Assembly: GCA_018340375.1 (NCBI GenBank)
Contig: JAFFJZ010000004.1
Location: 49,082,001-49,146,000 of the forward strand
Source: Gonatopus flavifemur
Lineage: Eukaryota > Arthropoda > Insecta > Hymenoptera > Dryinidae
Direction of reading: 5' to 3'
Length of the DNA stretch: 64,000 bases
The position numbers and the translations under genes were made by a program. Below are positions 34,811 to 45,122 of the stretch, piece by piece (position 1 is the stretch's first letter; the number at the start of each line of letters is the position of its first letter). The notes below the pieces were generated by a model. It did not search any database. It was given only the letters and a program-made list of their open reading frames with translations, and was not told the DNA's origin.

Positions 34811-36033
34811 CAAACAGCACAACTTTTGATTATCTCAAAGATTTCCACTGGATGTCTTGAAGATGTCTTATACAACACTTTCCACTGTCTTTAAAATACA
34901 CTGTTAAAGAATTCTTGAAATTTCATTCATTTCTCAAGTGCACTTGTAATAGTACATTGTGCAACGAGTGCGTGAAGTCGGTGATTCCTTGCTCCGCTCG
35001 GGCGACTGGCTCTGCAGGGGTGGGGGTATTACCGACTTTACGCACGAGTTGCACATACTATTTTTCCTAACAGCTGTGCGGAACAGTAAGATTAAGTAAC
35101 ATTACCGCACGCTCTCGATTGGGCGGGAATGTGGCACTTTGCACACGCAAAACAGTGTGCAAAGTACGCACTTCGCGCACGGCGTTAGGAAAATGGAATT
35201 TTCTCAATACGGTGCGCAAAATTCGCCTTTCCGCGCCTGCGTTGCGTGTGCAAAGTGCTCGATTCCCGTCCGATCGAGAACCGTGCGATAATGTTACTTC
35301 ACCGCACCGTTTTCACATTGCCGCACGGCTTTACAGGCGTGGAAAAGCAAATTCTGTGAATCGGGTTAAGAAATAGTATATTACACAACTAGGGCAGTAA
35401 AATGAGAAATGGCTGAGATCACATGTATTTGTCGGCCGAAGCGAAGCCGAGGTCGACAAACATGTGATCGTAGCCTTTCTTTTTTACTGCCCTAGGTGTG
35501 TAATATACTATTTCTCCCCGACGGAGCCAGAAAGTGGCACCTTCATTTTGGCCAACGGGCAGGAAGTTGCCACTTTCTGCCCGGAGGGGAGAAAAATAAC
35601 TTGTCCGACGAGGGCAGATAGCCGATCCCCCCACTCGCGTGATTTGTCGCCCGAGCGCAGCGAGGGCGACAAGTCTCACGCTCGTGCGGGAATCGCTAAC
35701 CTTCCGCCCTCGTTGCACAATCTACCATTTCAATTATTGGTGAGTGAATTGGAAATTCAATTACATGCAATTGAATTTTCAATTTGTGCTACATCATATT
35801 ATTCGTAAGAATATAGTTTAGTAACTGAATTTTCATTCATATGTGATTAAAATTTCAAGAACTTTTTCAATCACGTAAGTGGAAATTACTTCCATCACAT
35901 GTAATTGAAGCTTCATGCAGAAGTTTTCAACAGTGTATCTTCGGTTAAGAAATGTAAAAGATATCTTCAAATTTTATGAATTCATAAATGATTCTATATG
36001 AATACATCAGGGACTGTCGTGCTGTCTAGGATT
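34811..36033. mobile_element. Possible ACAGCAC-family element carrying a palindrome cluster
   Basis: CCCAAACAGCACAACTTTTG at 34810 and the complement of the right end (CCTAGACAGCACGACAG) at about 36032 resemble the ends seen at 7963 and 9053. The GC-rich cluster at 34957-35721 would then be an insertion inside it. The pairing is by eye and could join two unrelated remnants. Confidence 0.4.
34957..35721. repeat. Cluster of GC-rich palindromic modules
   Basis: Five adjacent hairpins: (a) 34964-35060, GTGCAACGAGTGCGTGAAGT with CTTTACGCACGAGTTGCAC; (b) 35092-35310, AAGTAACATTACCGCACG with CGTGCGATAATGTTACTT; (c) 35371-35517, AATAGTATATTACACA and AGGGCAGTAAAA arms around TCGGCCGAAGCGAAGCCGAG; (d) 35510-35597, TTCTCCCC and AGTGGCA arms with CTTTCTGCC; (e) 35606-35715, CGAGGGCAGATAGCCGAT with a GGCGACAAGTCTCACGC arm. 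ATTGTGCAACGAG and its complement also bound the whole block. Modules c and d recur together at 52350-52573. Confidence 0.8.
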
Positions 36034-36537
36034 GTAAAATTTCTCTTCAGTTTTCAAAGTTTTGCAAACATTGAAAAATTTTTCATGAACATTCTACAGT
36101 TACCATATACTTCTATATAATGAGTAGATTGGTAACATGCTATACTTTGTGACGTCTTGAAATGATTTTTCCTTGGTTAGCAGTCTACTTCTTATACAGG
36201 AGTCTGTGACAGTCACACGTTTATTTTCTATGAGTTATGAAAATATCCGTGTGCTCTGAAACTGAAAATTTCTTGAAATCTGTTGCTCATAGGACACATT
36301 TTTCCATTTTAAATTCATCCTAATATTCATCAATATCCCTGAAAAATTATGAATTTTCCTGAAAATTACTGAAACTCTCTGATAAACTACGAAAACCTAT
36401 AAAATCTTCTGAAAAGCTTTTCCCTGAAAATTAATGAAAATTTCAGAGATTTTCTGTGAAATTTTTGCATCAGGGAAGTGAGGAACGATGTTTCGGGGAA
36501 CCTAATTGGGTTTTCGTTTTATTCACAACATACTTAC
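35722..36537. other. No gene recognised
   Basis: AT-rich. 35730-35920 repeats AATTGAA/TTCAATT words. 36330-36470 repeats CTGAAAATTA words. No coding frame is supportable. Confidence 0.45.
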
Positions 36538-36662
36538 CATACTTGATTTGTAGCACGAAGTTGAAGAAGTTTCCGAATCGGCCACAGATTGTTCATTTTG
36601 GCTTGAACTTTGAGGTGTAGCAACAATTGTTGGGAGTTCTTCATCAATTTCGATGGCTTTTT
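36538..36662 (-). CDS. Isolated coding-like exon, Ser/acidic-rich
   Basis: On the minus strand, TATAATTTCAG precedes an open 125-nt stretch that ends at ATG/GTAAGTATG, so both splice sites are good. It encodes KAIEIDEELPTIVATPQ then SSSQNEQSVADSETSSTSCY, a low-complexity linker. It could be a late exon of the FLYWCH/MULE-like gene upstream on the same strand, or belong to another gene whose other exons I cannot see. No domain is recognised. Confidence 0.4.
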
Positions 36663-36925
36663 CTGAAATTATATTCATAATGGAATAATAGAATTATCAC
36701 ATACATCGATTGCAACAGGATGAATGGATCACGTTTCATACGTAAATTTCATAAATCAAAATGAAACTTTTTTTCTCTTTACAAAAACGCTGGAAAGTGC
36801 TTACTCAAACTTATAAATTATGCATTTTGTTTTGTGACATAATTTTATAACAAAAGAGTTGTAATGCAACATGTAAGATCGTTTTTCATAATAGTTTAAT
36901 GCATGTATACAGCTTATTTCAGAAT

Positions 36926-37145
36926 TTATCATTCGGATTTCTGTGGCATATTCTGCAGCCCAAACGCAATAATTTCCCATTTCGGAATTTTTTTTAAAGA
37001 CTTAGTTTTAGAGAGCATTTTTATATTTTTTTTTCAAAACCAAATCATTCAAAAGCCCTGCGTGCTATTTACTTGAGCTCTACGCCATTCTCTGAGTTGT
37101 ACAACGGTGGATCTCTGTGAAGAAATCAAGCTGTCCTGGCATTCT
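36926..37145. repeat. Degenerate partial copy of the 34231-34751 MITE
   Basis: TATTCTGCAG-C-AAA-GCAATA, TTTCCC-TTT-GAATTTTTTTTA and ACCATTCTCTG correspond in order to 34258-34470. The right half is missing. Confidence 0.65.
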
Positions 37146-37261
37146 TCTTTTCGAATCTGTGGTGATTTTGAGCTGCTGGATTTTGATTGATAAATACTTA
37201 CTGGATTACGCTCACCCTGTTTGTAGGCTGAGGGTTAATGGAGATGAAATAATGATGATTA

Positions 37262-37316
37262 CGGAGCCTTCCGAAGTAACTGATCATCTAATCTTAATCA
37301 GCTACTTCGGAAGGCA
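37262..37316. repeat. 55-bp stem-loop, copy 2
   Basis: CGGAGCCTTCCGAAGTAACTGA pairs with TCAGCTACTTCGGAAGGCAC. Its stem matches copy 1 at 32587. Confidence 0.75.
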
Positions 37317-37869
37317 CCTGCATTATCATATAAATTCCTTTCTAATGTAGAAAAACACTCACGTAGCAGTAATGGAAGAAGCATCCATGTAATTGGACGT
37401 TGGGGAAACATGTTTTCAAACTATTCATTAAAGTGCGGTTTCGAAATCGCATATCCATGTTCCTGGATTTATGTATGGGTAAAAATGAGTTTTTATATAC
37501 GTAAAGAGAGCATCGTACGCATCTTGAGTTTTCCTGCTCATTAAAACGTATATGATTGGCGTATTCTGTAAAACAAATTAAGCATAAGAAATAATTGTAT
37601 ATCATTATATAATACATGCAGTTTAGAGAGACAACCCTGTTGTTAAATCCCCATAAATCCGCAAAAGTCGATTCAATGAGTTTCGATTCAATTGCATGAG
37701 TTTTCATGAGGTTTGATATGTGTATTTGAAACAGGATCTATGAGATTTTATCTGCATTGATTAGCATTTTAAAACAGGGGAGGAAACAAATTTGCTGAGT
37801 TTCACTCTCCCTTGCTCATGCAATCAACTATACCACACTGACTGCGCTGATGTATGCAGTGCTGATTCC

Positions 37870-38100
37870 AGTTACTTACACTGAGAGAAATAATTATTAA
37901 TACCAAGAAAATGTATTCTTGAATTTCTTCAAGAATACACATTCTTGATAATCAGTTGACATGCTGTAGGCCCAAGAGAAATTTTCTTGAATCAAGAAAA
38001 TTTTTCTTCAATTCAAGAATTATATTCTTAGCTTCAGAAAAATTTTCTTGAATCAAGGATACATGTTTCTTCAATGTGTGTCAATCGGTAATCAAGTATT
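37870..38100. repeat. TTCTTGAA-rich inverted-repeat stretch
   Basis: Several hairpins of ATTCTTGAATTTCTTCAAG type and repeated AATTTTCTTGAATCAAG lie between CACTGAGAGAAATAA (37880) and TTCTTCAATGTGTG. It looks like a degraded MITE. Nothing coding is seen from 37457 to 38414. Confidence 0.5.
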
Positions 38101-38414
38101 AAACCCGTACTTTTCAATAGTTCATGTATTTGTGAATAGGGAAATCAATTTTGTAAAGCTTCGTTTCCCACTTGTGTTCGGATAATACCGTTCATTTTCA
38201 ATAGTTTTTCATAGTGGTCGCTTGAAACATTTCAAAATTTTATGGCAATATAGTCTATTCATTATTTACAAGTACACAGGAAAAAAATTTAAATGCTCAA
38301 CTTCCCAAAATTTCTGTGTACGGTGAGTGAAAAAAAAGTCTGTGTCCGTTCCAACGGGAAGATTTTTTATATTCTGTCGACGTTTTTAAAATGCTGAGAT
38401 CTTGCTTCCACTGA

Positions 38415-38719
38415 CCCACGCAGCATTTCAGTTCTAAAAGATATCTCAAGCCGAATTTAAGAAGTCTCATGCAACATGAAAAGATATCTTGAAGAGATCT
38501 GAAACCGTTCTTACTTCTAAAAGATTTCTATAAGATGCCTAAAAGATATAATCTCGCAAGAAAAGTTTTAGATCTTCTAAAAGATATCTCTTAGATGTCT
38601 TTTAGAAGTAAGAACTATTTTAGACATCTTAAGGATATCTTTTCATGTTGCATAAGACTTCTTAAACTTTTCTTAAAAGTTCCTCAAGATATCTTGAAGA
38701 CCAAAAGTGCTGTTTGGGG
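38415..38719. mobile_element. 305-bp fold-back element of the ACAGCAC family
   Basis: The arms start CCCACGCAGCA and CCCCAAACAGCAC (right end, complement) and stay paired through AAGAAGTCT-ATGCAACATG, AAAAGATATC and GTTCTTACTTCTAAAAGA, about 130 bp each side at roughly 80 percent identity. Confidence 0.8.
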
Positions 38720-38993
38720 AGTGAGTATATAACGAGTTTCTATGCTTCGATTGTACACCAAAAGGGTAACAATATTACGAGTTACAAAAAAATTCAGAAA
38801 ATCTTTCTGTTGGAACTGACACGGAATTTTTGTTACTCGCTGTATACCGCTTCCACAAATTGGCATGCATGTTCTCCAGCGGGGTGTAACTCAACGTTAT
38901 AAAAGTAAAATAAATTTGGACTGATTTCTGAGCCCTCTTAAACGGGTTCTTTGATGTGAACTAAAGATCAATATGGCGACCTCGTGTAGCAGG

Positions 38994-39186
38994 GTAACCT
39001 CAAAATTATTCTGATTTTGAAACATCAATAGTATTTCAACAATACAGTGTGAAAATGAGAAAATTCTAAAGCCAAATTATATATTAACACATGTAATTTG
39101 TTTTTAGAATCGTTATTCACACTTTGTTGTTGAAATACTGTTGATGTTTCAAAATCAAATTTGATCGGCATAATTTTGAGGTTACC
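38994..39186. mobile_element. 193-bp fold-back MITE
   Basis: GGTAACCTCAAAATTAT at the left and its exact complement at the right continue into TTTTGAAACATCAA-AGTATTTCAACAA and AGTGTGAA. The centre is near 39088. Confidence 0.85.
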
Positions 39187-40065
39187 TCGATTCAATACGA
39201 TCGAAGCGCCATCATACTAGGGAACTCGTCCTGAATTAAAATGTGATTTGGGGTCATCCTATAGAGTTGAAGCCCCCTGGTTCTCCCACTTTGGACGGAA
39301 AAACTCTCCAAGATAGAAAGCAGGTTGAACAGCTGATCACCCAAACGCTTGGGACCGCTGTGTCCCTATATTGAAGAGTTTGTTCACTCAAAAGGAAATA
39401 AAATACACGCTAATTTGTAGGGGCGTTGTACACAGCATTTTTGGAAAGTTAATACTTGAAATTGTTTTTCAGTGCACTAATCAAAATTACACATTCATAT
39501 TAAATTACCGATCAAAAGCATTCATTAACAGCTACCCGGGGAAACAATTTGAATCTTATAATATTTCATGAAATCTGATCATTTATGATCAGATAAAAAA
39601 TTTTGCTCTATATAATTATGTATGATATATTGTGTATATTTCATAGATTAACAGGTATGATCATATATCATCATACATGATGATATATGATGAGATCTAA
39701 AAATGTTCATATCTAATCATACATTATCATTAATAAACATATATGTTAATACTTGCTCACTAATGAAATATGCACACTTGATGTTTCCGATTGCAGGCAT
39801 TCATAGCCCCTGGGGCTTGGAGAATGAATTCCTATTGGCTAATTCATGGCCCCTGAGGCCAAGGGCTTGGAAGGATCCAGAATATCATATATAATTGGAA
39901 ACGGCTACATTTCGTATCTGATCATTTTTTATCAGATTAGATGTTATGATCCAATCTAAACTTTGTCACCGAGTATTCATTTTTCGAATAGTTTTCTATG
40001 AACAATTTCAATAACGAATATCAAATTTTGATAAATGTTCTTAAATTTAGAAGATACAAACATAC
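39187..40065. repeat. Mixed repeats, no gene
   Basis: 39590-39740 is an AT-rich stretch of ATGATCATATATCATC-type palindromes. 39783-39890 is a diverged copy of the centre of the 14232-15058 element (TTCCGATTGCAGGCA, CCTATTGGCTAATTCATGGC). No coding frame is seen. Confidence 0.6.
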
Positions 40066-41199
40066 TTTTCGATACGTCTCTACGGAAACTGTTAAAAATT
40101 GGTATACGCCTTTAATTCGTGGAACTATTTGAAAAGTTGCATCAGCGAAATAATCAGTGACTTGCTCCATTTTGTATATAAAATTTTTGACAGCAAAAAT
40201 CACCGACACGAATCCATCGATATCGGTGACTTTGTGTATTTCGAATTTATAATTATTATTTGTCATAATGCCAGCTTCATTTTTTTCAGACATATAATAT
40301 TGTAATCGTTCTTCCCACTCTTTGATTTTCAAGTGGTCCGCAAGGTCAACTAAATGTGTTGGCAAAGGAGGATAATTGGATTGACTCCATTTTTTTAATT
40401 CATTTCGGATTGACTCAAAAGGTGTGAACATTGCTCCTTCCGGATCTCTAAAAACAGATTCCAAACGTATCAACAATCAATAACAACAAAAAATTTCAAG
40501 ATAATGCAATCAAGATTTATTTGCAAGAACCGAGAAAGCACCAATAGTTCTCTGGATGCCCCAAAAACATATTGTTGCTTCCGCTTGTCTTGGTACCTAA
40601 GGGGTATATTTTCTAAATGTCAAGAGCCTGATGAAAAACAATCACGTGGAATTACAACTTAGGAATTCTACAAAGATAGCAAATTTTCCAAAAACTAAAT
40701 ATAATTACATTATTTCGAAACCACCGAATGAACCCCTGAAATGTGAACAGAATAGAGTCCTTGGAGAATTCAAATTGACTTTTGTCATACTACCCAGATA
40801 GCACAAGAGTTCTGAAAGAGTTATTCGTGAATATATTGTATTTCTTATGAGTAGAAGTAGGAACTTTATGCTTGAAATATAAAAGCATAAATTCAGATGA
40901 TGCGATTTGAGTTTAATATTGCTATTACACCTAATATTGCTATCACACTTGACTACATAATTGAATTGAGATCGGAATTCGCAAGCATAATGAAGCATAA
41001 TTTCACACTCGAAGCAGCATAATGTACTTCCAGCATATATGCCGCCTAATCATCTCAAAAATGACTAGTGTTGCAGGATTTTGCAATTTCTAGTTAATTT
41101 TATAATTTAAAGAATTTTAACATCTTTTTCATTGATTAGAAATTGTTTAAAGTGATTATTTCTTTCATATCTACGTACATTATACGTGATTCAGGAAAA

Positions 41200-41600
41200 T
41201 TCAGAGACAGGTGCATTGTGAACAATTGTGCGTTGAACTTTTCAGAAGGATTCAAAGGAATTCAAGAAATTCAGAAAAAAGAAATTAGGGAAAATCTCTA
41301 GTCTGATTTGAGAGGCATTCAGAGCGATTCAGACAAATTTAGAGAAACTTTCGAAATCTGAATCCAACGAAATTCTGAAGGATTCGAAGAGACTCAGACA
41401 AAGTCGGTAAGAGCTTCGAAATCTAAATACATTAAATTCTGACTTTCAACAAAAATGAAAGATTTGAAGGAATTCAGAAGGATTCAGACAGCTTTGAAAT
41501 CTAAATGATTGAAATTTTGAGAAATTCAGAGAGAATCAGAATGCATCACTACCTAACAAGTGTTTAACTTCCTCTAAATTACTTCAAATTACTCTGATTC
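41200..41600. repeat. Degenerate ATTCAGA-rich simple repeat
   Basis: ATTCAGA, GATTCAGA and CGAAATCT words recur every 15-60 bp without a clean period. It lies inside the long intron between exons B and C of the MULE-like gene. Confidence 0.55.
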
Positions 41601-41730
41601 TCTCAGAGAAACGTTACGCCGATATATCAGCCAAATTTATTCTGACGTTTTATTTAAAAATGAAGTAATATAATTAAAATAGTTTTGGGAACTTTCGCTA
41701 TCTGGAGCTACTTTGGATTTTAGCCTAAAA

Positions 41731-41877
41731 ACCCACCTCAAATATCCAACGTGAATAAGATTCCCAAGTATATTTCTTAGGTACATGGAATTCCCCCATA
41801 CAGGAATCTCATAGGAATCATATAAATCTAGGAATGGTATATAGAATTCTCACCTAGGTTGGACGTTTGACGTGGGT
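41731..41877. mobile_element. 147-bp MITE in the MULE-like gene's intron
   Basis: ACCCACCTCAAATATCCAAC on the left matches, with a few mismatches, the complement of GTTGGACGTTTGACGTGGGT on the right. Confidence 0.65.
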
Positions 41878-43844
41878 CTCTTATACCATAATCTCATGTA
41901 TGGTTCTTATGTAGGAATTCCCCGTGATGGTTTTTTTCGGCACGGTAGTACTTCCAATTTTGATGCATGCGAATATCATGTTATGAATTTTTGTAATAAT
42001 TTTTCTGTCACTGTCTGTTAATAATGACGAAATTCGCATGCAACGTCGCGGAGAATTTTCAACATACCATGTGTCAAGGCAACGTAGTTGTATGAATTAA
42101 TATTAATTTTACCGTAAACAATCATCTGTTAATTTACTTTTGAGCTTCGATATCATAACAGTTTTTCATGCTTCCTACAGTCTGCGTAGCTCGTTTAAAA
42201 CATTTGAGACGAAATGTTGCTCGAATGATATCTTCGTGCCGTGAAATGCAAGTATGTTCTCGACCTAATTTGAATTCTTCATCCTCATATAATTTCCCAG
42301 TTCCTGTACAATAATCTGGCTCTTTGAACTTACAGCACCTTAAATAACTGAAGTATGAGAAAAAATCAGAACTTGCTTCAAAATGAGTACGTATTTCATT
42401 TCATATAGACATGTCAGTACACGTAATATTAATTATGAAACTTACTTGAATGTTCTGCCACTTTTTTCATCATAACCCATCTTGTTTTTATAATAATTGT
42501 GTTCACCGTCGTATACAGTATTGATAGTGAGGTATGGGGCAATTGATTTATCTCTCCTTTTATGGACTCCAGGCCGAGGTGCTTTGGGTTTTCGTGGTTG
42601 ATAATTCATTTTTTAATTAAAAAAAATCATTGATGTTTATGGATTTTATAAACAAAACAATGAAAAAAATAGGAAGATCAAGCTTTTGAAGTTATATGTA
42701 TATTATGGAAAACAAAAATATAAACAAATGACTGTGAAAATGAATGAATTTATGAACATAATAATAAACTATACATGTTGTAAATTAGAAAATCAGGGCT
42801 ACATTGCATAAAATGATCATACCAAAGACTCTTGGACACATACATTAAAACCATACAGAGAACAAAACTTGGATGTGAAAAAAAATGTATATTTGCCAAT
42901 AAATATATTTTCATTTCATTCATAATACTAAACATTTATTATCAACAATTCTCAAATTACGTTTGAAATCTATATTACGAGTCTTTGAGTATCAGAATCA
43001 AGAGGTAAAATTTTACTATGGGTTTTTTACAGCAACTAACCCACCAAATACGACTACAGGTATTTTGAAGGGCCAGTAACGGCTCTTCGCTGGCATTGAA
43101 TGACCATTAGCGACCATTGATATGACACAGTATTCATTGTTCGCAAGTGAATTTAGTTCTGAACCAGTGATGACGAGTCGAACTTATTAAAAATTAATTC
43201 TTTTGATGTAAAAAAAATGTTGGGAAACTTACATCTTCTGTAGTTAACTATTCAACAAGATTTTCATATTCTTGTAGTACTTGGTTATCAAAATCCACTG
43301 TATCCTCTCTTGTTAAATAAGTAGTAAATAGAGGCCTCGTTTTCAAAATTTAATGAACTTCACTCGAAGTATACTCTGGATTTACAAACGTGGGCGAATT
43401 CAAGAGAAGTTTATTTAACTCCAAACAATCTTCTTTTCTCTCAACGGCATTGAATTCTATTTTGAAAATTTTCAAACGATTTTCTTCCGAATCATCTTCC
43501 ACCTTGACCTCATCTCACTCATTTGCATTTGAAAAATTCCACGAATCGTCCATCCAATCGTTGTTCTCTTCCATCGTTTGTTGAAAAAACTTTCTTCACG
43601 TTCAGTTGAGATCAAGTTTTTGAATTCTAAACTTGTTTGGTTTTCGGAATTACACAGGTACTTAATCCAATACAATGAAGCTTCCTTCATATCACATTCC
43701 GGCAGATTTTTCACCTTCAATAATGTTTTACGTATAAAATCCAACAGATCGTAAAAGAATAAATAATCCCATACTTCTTTTGATTTTTTACAAAATTCCA
43801 AAGAGTAAAACTATAAAACTGTTTATTAGGTGTACTTAAAATTA

Positions 43845-45122
43845 GGTGTACAAATAAGTTTCCGCGGTTTTTTATAAAAAATTAGGAATTTATTGTAAAG
43901 GAAAAGTACATTACGTTTTATTCAAAGTATTTTCCATCATTTGCCACTACTTTTCCCCATCTTTCTGGCAACATTCGGATACCCCGTCGAAAAAACTCTT
44001 CATCTTTTGACGCTATCCACAAATCTACCCAATTTTTGGTGTCTTCATATGATGTGAAGCGCTGCTCAGACAGACCATGTGCCATCGACCGGAACAGGTG
44101 ATAATCAGAAGGGGCTAAGTCTGGCGAATACGGCGGGTGGGGTAAAACTTCCCAGTTGAGTGTTTCCAAGTATGTTTTTACCGGCGCCGCAACATGTGGA
44201 CGAGCATTATCGTGTAAAAGAATAATTTTGTCGTGTCTGGAGTAGTAATGGGCGCGTTTTTCCTTAAGTGCCCGACTCAATCTCATCAATTGTGTTCGGT
44301 AGAGAGCTCCAGTAATGGTTTCGCTTGGTTCCAGCAATTCATAATACACGACACCAAGCTGATCCCACCAAATACACAGCATGAGTTTTTTTCCATGAAT
44401 ATTCGGCTTAGCTGTCGATGTTGATGGTTCGCCGGGCTTAACCCATGACTTTCTCTTCTTTGGATTATCGTAGTGAATCCATTTTTCGTCACCAGTGACT
44501 ATACGATGCAAAAACTCTTTTTTTATTCCTGGCAAGCAGCATTTCACTCATGCATAATCGGCGTTCGACGTCTCTCGGCTTTAGTTCATATGGAACCCAA
44601 TTTCCTTGTATTTGAATCATTCCTAACGATTTTAAACGATGTGAAATTGCTTGTTGAGTCACTTGTAGAGTAAGTGCAAGTTCTTTTTGCGTTTGGGACG
44701 AATCTTCCTCCAATAGTACTTCTAATTCCATGTCTTCGTACACTTTCGGCCTTCCACTGCGTTCTTTGTCTTTAACGTCAAACTCACCGTTCTTAAACTT
44801 TTGAAACCATTCCTGACAACTTCTCTCACTTAAAGCAGCTTCACCATATGCTTCTAGAAGCAATCGATGCACCTCAGCTGCAGATTTTTTCACATTAAAG
44901 AAGTAAATCAAAAGTTCCCGCAAATGATGCTTATTCGGAATAAAACTTGACATTTTTGCACGAAAAAAATTACGTGATGCTGATACGGAATCACTAGTAC
45001 TTTAAGGTTATGGTGTTGCCAGATGACTAAACTTGGGATATTACGTTTTACATCTGACAATTTCTCCATAACCTTCTGGTGGGGCCATCTTTTGACAAAC
45101 CGCGGAAAATTATTTGTACACC
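43845..45122 (-). mobile_element. mariner element 2, complete ends, TA target duplication
   Basis: TIRs starting GGTGTACAAATAA-TTTCCGCGGTTT match at 25 of 26 positions (43845-43870 and 45097-45122), with TA at 43843-43844 and 45123-45124. Length 1278 bp. A second copy of the terminal word TTAGGTGTAC lies just outside, at 43826. It is a different mariner lineage from element 1, with dissimilar TIRs and transposase. Confidence 0.95.
43918..44953 (-). pseudogene. mariner transposase with a single frameshift
   Basis: From ATG at 44953 the frame gives two helix-turn-helix blocks (RSCQEWFQKFKNGEFDVKD; RSGRPKVYED) and QKELALTLQVTQQAISHRL. At a T-run (44518-44524; seven A on the coding strand) the frame shifts. 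The new frame continues KKEFLHRIVTGDEKWIHYDN (first Asp), MLCIWWDQLGVVYYELL, LLHDNARPHVAAPVKTYLE (second Asp) and PPYSPDLAPSDYHLF (third Asp, D34D spacing) to GKYFE and the stop at 43918. All three Asp are present. One extra A is the only obvious defect. Confidence 0.93.

Larger units (their letters stand above)
37368..42609 (-). pseudogene. FLYWCH zinc-finger / MULE transposase-like gene, multi-exon, broken
   Basis: Exon A 42609-42446 starts at ATG (MNYQPRKPKAPRPGVHKRR). Exon B 42347-42138 encodes a FLYWCH-like finger (YLRCCKFKEPDYCTGTGKLY, then REHTC). Exon C 40447-40066 encodes FPPLP-like NYPPLPTHLVDL and YFADATFQIVP, the first MULE acidic motif. Splice sites are canonical (CAA/GTAAGT, CTTCAG/T, AAAA/GTAAAT, TTTTAG/A, AAAA/GTATGT), and phases 2, 2 and 0 fit throughout. 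Exon D, about 37456-37368, has the MULE motif NSLKTCFPNVQLHGCFFHY, but its start (CDFETAL) lies in another frame, so about two extra bases near 37423 break it. The catalytic remainder was not found. It could be a decayed domesticated gene or an old Mutator-like element. Confidence 0.65.
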
